Shown: positions 33,958 through 38,771 of the stretch, one piece after another
How positions within the stretch are numbered: the stretch's first letter is position 1
How the letters are laid out: every line of letters begins with the position of its first letter
From: Terriglobia bacterium
GTDB lineage: Bacteria; Acidobacteriota; Terriglobia; Terriglobales; Acidobacteriaceae
DNA: 38,771 nucleotides
Direction: 5' to 3'
Assembly (NCBI GenBank): GCA_020073645.1
Contig: JAIQET010000046.1
Coordinates: forward strand, 1-38,771
Made by a program: the position numbers and the translations under genes
The notes under the pieces: generated by a model
What the model was told of the DNA's origin: nothing
Databases searched by the model: none
Seen by the model: only the letters and a program-made list of their open reading frames with translations

Positions 33958-35400
33958 ATGAAGCGCATCGCCATTATTGGTGCAGGGCAATCGGGACTGC
34001 AACTCGGCCTCGGCCTGCTCGCCGCCGGATTCGAAGTCACCTTGTATTCCGACCGCTCTGCCCAGGAGATTCACGCAGGCCGGGTCATGTCCAGCCAGTG
34101 CATGTTCGACTCGGCTCTGGAGATCGAACGGGACCTCAAGTTGAATTATTGGGAGGAACAGTGCCCCAAGGTTGAGGGCGTGGGCTTTGCCGTTCCGGAT
34201 TCGGTGGGAGGCAAGATCGTCGATTGGGCTGCGCGTCTCGACGATTTCGCCCAGTCCGTGGATCAGCGGGTGAAAATTCCTCGCTGGTTGACGGAATTTG
34301 AAAAACGCGGCGGGGAGTTGCGGATTAAGGCGGCTGGTGTTGAGGACCTGGAAGCCTGTGCCCGCAGCCACGATCTGGTGATCGTCGCCAGCGGCAAAGG
34401 CGCCATTGGCCAGTTCTTCCAGCGCGATGCCAGTCACTCGCCCTTTTCAGAACCCCAGCGTGTGCTTGCCCTCACCTACGTCCGGGGAATGCGTGCCCGC
34501 GAGCCCTATCCCGCAGTTTGCTTCAACCTTGTGCCCAATGTCGGCGAGTATTTCGTCTTCCCGGCCCTGACTACCAGCGGAGCCTGCGAGATCATGGTCT
34601 TTGAAGGAGTACCGGGCGGGCCGATGGATTGCTGGAATGACGCGACGACTCCTGAACAGCACCTCGCAATCAGCAAAGGGATTCTCGAAAAGTTTATGCC
34701 CTGGGAGGCCGAGCGCTGCCGAAACCTCGAACTGACCGACGACCATGGGACGCTGGTGGGCCGTGTGTTGCCTACCGTCCGGCGGCCGATCGGCACTCTG
34801 CCCTCTGGGGCGATGATGCTCGGGATGGCTGACGCGGTCGTTCTCAACGATCCCATCACCGGGCAGGGCTCGAACAACGCCGCCCGCTGCGCTGAGATTT
34901 ACCTGGCAAGCATCGTGGAACGAGCCGAAGGCAAAGCGGATCCGGAGTGGATGCAACACACCTTTGACCGGTATTGGACCGGCTATGCGCAGTGGGTGGT
35001 GGACTGGACCAACTTGCTGCTTCGGCCACCCGGTCACGTCGTCAAGTTGCTGGACTGCGCGGGAAAGATTTCGGCCGTGGCCAGCGCGTTCGTCAATGGC
35101 TTCGACGATCCGCGGACCCTGTTCCCGTGGTTCATGGACGCGGCGGAAGCCGAGAAGTTCGTGCAAGAGGAGGCAAAGGCTGTCGCCGAACGTTTCGACC
35201 GGCGAGATTACCGGAAAGCTCTCGGACAATTTGCAACCGGTGTGTTCCGTTTCCTTGAATCCACCGCTCATACTCTGGAGCCTGTCACGGCAAACGCCCA
35301 GCTTCGCCGATTTCTCCCATGCTACGCACTTCGCGGTGAATGTACTGGAGGCCCATCAGCACCATCTATCCCGCCAATTCTCGACGCCGCTGCCCGATAA
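33958..35400 (+). CDS. StyA-StyB-type fusion monooxygenase, frameshifted in the reductase part
   Basis: The first 410 or so residues are a complete StyA-like flavoprotein: IGAGQSGLQLGLGLL, AGRVMSSQCMFDSALEIERD, IVASGKGAIG, NVGEYFVFPALTTSGACEIM, GGPMDCWND, NDPITGQGSNNAARC. Unlike the homologue at 31754 it does not stop after the last StyA helix. It runs through a linker (EEAKAVAERFD) into YRKALGQFATGV, the start of a flavin reductase of the StyB/HpaC type. After 35244 this frame loses similarity and ends at 35400, while the reductase continues in another frame. Self-contained StyA2B fusions are known in actinobacteria. The monooxygenase half may still be functional with another reductase. Confidence 0.82.
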   Translation: MKRIAIIGAGQSGLQLGLGLLAAGFEVTLYSDRSAQEIHAGRVMSSQCMFDSALEIERDLKLNYWEEQCPKVEGVGFAVPDSVGGKIVDWAARLDDFAQSVDQRVKIPRWLTEFEKRGGELRIKAAGVEDLEACARSHDLVIVASGKGAIGQFFQRDASHSPFSEPQRVLALTYVRGMRAREPYPAVCFNLVPNVGEYFVFPALTTSGACEIMVFEGVPGGPMDCWNDATTPEQHLAISKGILEKFMPWEAERCRNLELTDDHGTLVGRVLPTVRRPIGTLPSGAMMLGMADAVVLNDPITGQGSNNAARCAEIYLASIVERAEGKADPEWMQHTFDRYWTGYAQWVVDWTNLLLRPPGHVVKLLDCAGKISAVASAFVNGFDDPRTLFPWFMDAAEAEKFVQEEAKAVAERFDRRDYRKALGQFATGVFRFLESTAHTLEPVTANAQLRRFLPCYALRGECTGGPSAPSIPPILDAAAR

Positions 35401-35623
35401 GTTTGCCGGAGTTGACTTTGAAGAAGGTGCCGCCGGAGTGCCGCTGCTACGCGGCGTCATCGCCCAGTTTGTCTGCCGCAAAGTCCGGCAGCACGATGGC
35501 GGTGATCACGTCATCTTTATTGGTGAGGTGGAGCAATACAAGTATCAGGAAGGCGAACCGCTCGTCTTCCATTCCGGCCGCTACCACGTTGCTACCCGTC
35601 ATCCTGACCTGGCTGATTCGTAG
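35200..35623 (+). pseudogene. Flavin reductase (StyB/HpaC-like) half of the fusion, frame-disrupted
   Basis: The domain opens in the StyA frame (YRKALGQFATGV up to 35244). From 35246 it continues one frame over as SVSLNPPLILWSLSRQ, SFADFSHATHFAVNVLEAHQ, DKFAGVDFEEG, IAQFVCRKVRQHDGGDHVIF, IGEVEQYKY and FHSGRYHVATRHPDLADS, ending at a TAG at 35621-35623. In intact relatives about 20 residues (the VVTA...VGVTANSF-type segment) lie between ATGV and SVSL. A deletion of some 62 bp would explain both the gap and the frame. The sequence after the break is well preserved, so the lesion is recent or is an assembly error. Confidence 0.75.
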
Positions 35624-35639
35624 CCGCCGGTCCTGATCC

Positions 35640-36599
35640 CTATGGGCCTGCCATCTCCAGCACTCCGCCGAGGTCGGTACTCAGCTCTTCGGGCGGGCTG
35701 CCTTTTCGCCTGAATACAAGCCGGGCCCTCGCCAGGCTGTTGTTGGCTACCTCGAAGCTGCCGGAACAGTTTGTCTTGAGATAAGACAGGTGATGAGTGG
35801 ATTGGGCGCCGCCACTTATGACCACTTCGAGATCGTCGGCAGCCTCACCGGAACAGTGGAACGTCCACTGCATGCGCTCGCGATCGCGAAACTGCTCCCG
35901 CAAAGCGTGAAAGATGTATTGCCTGCTATCGTGCCAAAGCACGGCCTTGCGAAAGCGCATGCCAAACGGCATGTCGTAAACCAGCGCTTCAAATGAGCTG
36001 GCCGGGCCGTGGGGGTTGGGAAAGCAGGCGTGAGTCCAGGTCCAAAAGCCGCGGTGCCGGTACCCGCAGTTATGGCCCTGCAACCCATGGCCCAGTGGGT
36101 CGCCGTCGAAGATCCTTCCGTTCAGACTGATCTTGCCGGAGAACACGGCGTCCGAGTGCGGCGTACGCGAAAACCCAATCCAGCCCTTGGAACTGAGCGT
36201 CGCACAAAATGTGGAGCGATAGCGCAAGTCCCAGGCAACGTCGTGACCGTCCACTCGCAGTCGTCCGCGGCAGGAGTCTTCGTCAATTCTGTTGTGGTTG
36301 ATCTCAAAGAAGAACGGTGTCCGGCCTCGCTCGCTGAGGTCGAGGCCTGCCAGCGGGAAACCCTGAATAAAGCTTTGCGGCTTGCCATCGCGCGGGAACC
36401 ACATGGCCCACACCTGAACCGGCATTCCACCTGAGTTCAGGGCGCATCCGCCGCGGCCCGGATTCATGAGCAGATAACGGAACCACCAGGCACCGCTGCC
36501 GTCGGCCAAACCAAGCCGCAAAAACCAGACCTCGTAGCGGCGGCGGGCGGACAGGGAAGAGAAGACCTGGTTCAAATCGGTCACGCCGACAGGATACAT
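35640..36599 (-). CDS. CrtC/AttH-like lipocalin-fold protein
   Basis: A protein of about 320 residues, mostly beta strands. It has a tryptophan-rich N-terminus (YEVWFLRLGL, GAWWFRYLLMNPGRGG) and the motif GHNCGYRHRGFWTWTHACF at 175-193. That motif resembles the H-N-x-G...W-x-W-x-H core of tocopherol cyclase, carotenoid 1,2-hydratase (CrtC) and AttH-like proteins, which bind hydrophobic substrates in a double lipocalin fold. No signal peptide is seen. An upstream GTG at 36647 would add 16 residues; neither start has a clear ribosome site, and the ATG at 36599 is chosen because the conserved region begins there. It converges on the fusion gene with 16 bp between. The substrate is unknown. Confidence 0.65.
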   Translation of the reverse strand: MYPVGVTDLNQVFSSLSARRRYEVWFLRLGLADGSGAWWFRYLLMNPGRGGCALNSGGMPVQVWAMWFPRDGKPQSFIQGFPLAGLDLSERGRTPFFFEINHNRIDEDSCRGRLRVDGHDVAWDLRYRSTFCATLSSKGWIGFSRTPHSDAVFSGKISLNGRIFDGDPLGHGLQGHNCGYRHRGFWTWTHACFPNPHGPASSFEALVYDMPFGMRFRKAVLWHDSRQYIFHALREQFRDRERMQWTFHCSGEAADDLEVVISGGAQSTHHLSYLKTNCSGSFEVANNSLARARLVFRRKGSPPEELSTDLGGVLEMAGP

Positions 36600-37122
36600 C
36601 GCCGGTCTGCCGATCCCGCCATCCCTCAAGCTTCCGTTCGGGGTCACTCTTGCGGTAATGCGGCATGGGAGTTATGCGACTCCGTCAAGGCGCTTCAGGA
36701 AAAGTACCGCAGCGATCATGTTGCTCAAGGGAAATTTGTTCGCATCTTAAGCAATGCAGTCAACGCGGCCCTGAGTCGAAGCCAGGCAACTGGGATGCCT
36801 TTGGTGGCGAGACGCAGGGCCAATCCTTTCCTGCGATAACGGTGATGTCTGCGCGTACGATTGTTGCAGCACGAGTCTGGCCCAAAGATTGTGACAGCGT
36901 CAGCCATCCTGGGGCCTTGGTGCTTCTCCTGAGTGTGATAGGGGTCACAGACCGACAGCCGCCCACAATAGAGAATCTGAGAGGAATGGACATTGATTCC
37001 AGGCCGATTTCAGAAGTGGTTCTCGTATCAAGGCAGCGAGTCTGCAGACTCTGGACGAATCGCAGCGCTGCCGCCGAGTAGCCGGTACTAGCTCGGCAAA
37101 CGTCATCTCACTGGAGCACGCC
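36600..37122. other. Long intergenic stretch before the protease-enolase fusion gene
   Basis: This 523-bp stretch has no gene I can support. From 36660 to 36833 one plus-strand frame reads like protein (YRSDHVAQGKFVRILSNAVN, then PLVARRRANPFLR and a stop), but it has no start codon. It may be the tail of a decayed gene. The rest presumably holds the promoter of the gene at 37123, whose boxes I could not locate with confidence. Confidence 0.5.
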
Positions 37123-38771
37123 ATGCTGAAGCACCCCGGGCCGTTCAAAGATTCCCTCATCAGTACTACTCATAGAGATACAGGTAGTCGCTGGAGACAG
37201 CTCCTGACAGGCATCGGCCGATTGTTTCCCGGGTTCCCTGAGCGACGTGTTTTCCCGAGCGAAACACCGAGCCTGGATCGTGGTTGGATCATCGCCAACC
37301 ACAAGCTCGTTTCTTTCCATGCCGCCTTCCTGACTTCATTGCTCAGCATCCCTCTCCACGTGGGATCGAAATTCGATGTGATGCGTGAAATGTTCCTGAG
37401 CATTGAGGTGGTGATTTCCTCTCTGATGTGGTACGCGGCATGGCATGCGAACATCGCCATCCACGAGATGGGGCACTACCTCGCGGCCGTCAAGACCAAC
37501 AATCTGAGACCGGAACTTGCGGGGCCCGCTGAGCAAAAGCTGAAGCAAGGCCTACTTGGCAGGTGGCTCTGGTATTTCGAAATGTTCGTGAAGATTCCCT
37601 ACGGAGCCTTCCAGGGAGTACATAAGGAAGCGGGGAGCTACCACCCCAGCGTCAAGACGCAGAACCTGGCGGTATCGGCCGCGGGGCCGAGGGCGAGCAA
37701 GGTGCTCAGCCAGATCGCGTTCTTGCCAGGAATTGCCCTGATATTGTTTGGCCTGTACCGTGCGTATCCGGCGGCGGTCTACGCGGGAAGACTCCTCTTC
37801 ACCGTTGGTGTTGTCGCCCTCTTCGACTTCCTGCTCTCGGACGCGGGAAAATACAAGGCGTTCCGGGAAAGGCAGCGAGAGGCGGCGGCAAAGGCAGCGG
37901 GAGTGAGGGCCGCGGAACCAGCTCACGAGATGCAAGAAGCGCGTCCGGTCAAGCCGGCCGAGCTCAGGCGTAAGCTCAGGCTGCACCGGCTTCAGGAGTT
38001 GGAACTCGCCGACGGGAAGTTTGTGTTTGCCCCATGGGAGTTCAGGAACTCCATCATGGGTGGTCGCCACACGGAAGAGATGGGAGGCAACCTGAGCTTC
38101 CAGGAGTTGATGTTCCTGCCCCTCACTGCCAAGGACTACATTGAGGCCCAACGGGTCACCAACCTTCTGCAAAGCAGGGCGATCCAGATAATCCAGGACA
38201 CAGAAGGGCTGAATTTCGTGGGCATCGGCCTGGAGGGAGGCATCGTCGCTTCCTACGCCAAGCAAGAGAGTGACTTGCTTCCGGAAGAGAGAGCACTAAG
38301 GGTGGCCGTCCAGGCCATCGAGGAATGCGGCTTTGTCCCCGACCGAGATGTATGCCTCGCGCTTGATCCTGCCGCCAGCGAACTCAGCAATGCCTACCGC
38401 GAGAAAACCGGCGAGAAAGAGTCGGTGGGCCAGTACCTGTTCTGGAGAGCTGAGGATCCGAAGGTCTTGACCACCGACGAAATGGTGGAGCTGTACCTTC
38501 GCTGGGTCCAGAAATATCCCATTGTTTCTCTGGAGGACCCCTTCGCAGAAGATGATTTCGAGGGATGGAAGAAACTTATGAAGGCCCTCGACCAAGAGAT
38601 CCTCATCATCGGGGACGATCTGGTCACGACCAAGGATTCCACAATCCAAAGATGCGCCGAGCAAGGGCTCATCAATACTGCATTGATCAAGGCCAACCAG
38701 ATTGGCACGCTGAGTGAGACCCTGCTGGCGACTCGTATGGCGAAGCAGTTGGGGCTCGCCCTGGTGGTCTC
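37123..38771 (+). CDS. Fusion of M50-like membrane metalloprotease and enolase barrel (3' end outside window)
   Basis: An open frame of 549 codons runs to the window edge. The ATG at 37123 follows CTGGAG at good spacing, and the frame is closed by a stop at 36994. Residues 60-245 form a hydrophobic domain with HEMGH (114-118) in a membrane-like helix, AAGP (186-189) and SDAG (239-242). This resembles the zinc, second and third motifs of M50 site-2 proteases. A basic, alanine-rich linker (247-300) leads to an enolase barrel: NSIMGGRH (309-316), QELM (327-330), GLEGG (369-373), ALDPAASE with Asp415, LEDPF with Glu471, GDDL with Asp498, and ALIKANQIGT with Lys523. These match the enolase acid/base Glu, three metal ligands and catalytic Lys. 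The enolase N-terminal domain is absent. Confidence 0.88.
   Translation, partial: MLKHPGPFKDSLISTTHRDTGSRWRQLLTGIGRLFPGFPERRVFPSETPSLDRGWIIANHKLVSFHAAFLTSLLSIPLHVGSKFDVMREMFLSIEVVISSLMWYAAWHANIAIHEMGHYLAAVKTNNLRPELAGPAEQKLKQGLLGRWLWYFEMFVKIPYGAFQGVHKEAGSYHPSVKTQNLAVSAAGPRASKVLSQIAFLPGIALILFGLYRAYPAAVYAGRLLFTVGVVALFDFLLSDAGKYKAFRERQREAAAKAAGVRAAEPAHEMQEARPVKPAELRRKLRLHRLQELELADGKFVFAPWEFRNSIMGGRHTEEMGGNLSFQELMFLPLTAKDYIEAQRVTNLLQSRAIQIIQDTEGLNFVGIGLEGGIVASYAKQESDLLPEERALRVAVQAIEECGFVPDRDVCLALDPAASELSNAYREKTGEKESVGQYLFWRAEDPKVLTTDEMVELYLRWVQKYPIVSLEDPFAEDDFEGWKKLMKALDQEILIIGDDLVTTKDSTIQRCAEQGLINTALIKANQIGTLSETLLATRMAKQLGLALVV

Noticed and set aside
1..38771. CRISPR arrays, rRNA or tRNA genes
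   Set aside because: No regularly spaced short repeats, cloverleaf-like segment with a T-loop, or rRNA-like stretch was seen on reading through. Very divergent or split RNA genes could be missed without a covariance search.

Overview
The window looks like a chromosomal segment of a soil or sediment acidobacterium (Terriglobia-like). This rests on family content, not on a database search. The evidence is GC-rich coding DNA, two Oar-type TonB-dependent receptors with an N-terminal carboxypeptidase-regulatory domain, paired MacB/FtsX permeases without an ATPase, a UPF0047 protein, and short dispersed CTTCGACTGCGCTCAGG-type repeats.

Layout. 1-228 is the left end of an IS3-family element that runs off the window. 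392-2540 is a complete IS1595-like element with 27-bp inverted repeats. Besides its transposase it carries an opposing two-gene cargo: a HEPN-like protein and a 53-residue basic protein with a 4-nt overlap. 2778-4763 is a compact signalling operon (RsbRD-like sensor, solo Clp-type AAA+ ATPase, CheY-like receiver) closed by a strong bidirectional terminator shared with a convergent SnoaL-like gene. 5552-9812 is a sugar or amino-sugar operon: DeoR/AgaR regulator, SIS isomerase/deaminase, PfkB kinase, amidohydrolase and YjbQ. Next comes a divergent glycan-use locus. On the minus strand are a secreted amidohydrolase and a clan GH-D (GH36-like) glycosidase. On the plus strand are a TonB-dependent receptor and a GH2 enzyme resembling exo-beta-D-glucosaminidase. 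Together they suggest uptake and breakdown of an amino-sugar-containing or galactosyl glycan, with monomers passed to the 5552-9812 operon.

20148-22640 holds two MacB-like permeases. 22764-25536 holds secreted minus-strand proteins: a CheR-fold methyltransferase-like protein, a DinB-like protein and a small doubtful protein. 25607-26585 is a repeat-rich island: a gene remnant, then two near-identical 177-bp MITE-like repeats in direct orientation flanking one small gene. A PilZ gene follows. 27210-32986 is a minus-strand set of a StyA-like flavoprotein monooxygenase, a TonB-dependent receptor and a nitrilase homologue whose catalytic Cys is Ala. 33149-35623 on the plus strand has a short-chain dehydrogenase and a StyA-StyB fusion monooxygenase that appears broken by a frameshifting deletion in its reductase half. 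A CrtC/AttH-like lipocalin-fold gene is convergent with it.

The most striking item is at the right edge. An open frame from 37123 to the window end has no stop in the window. It encodes an M50-like membrane metalloprotease domain (HEMGH, AAGP, SDAG) fused to an enolase catalytic barrel that keeps the expected metal and lysine residues but lacks the usual enolase N-terminal domain. I know of no described protein with this architecture.
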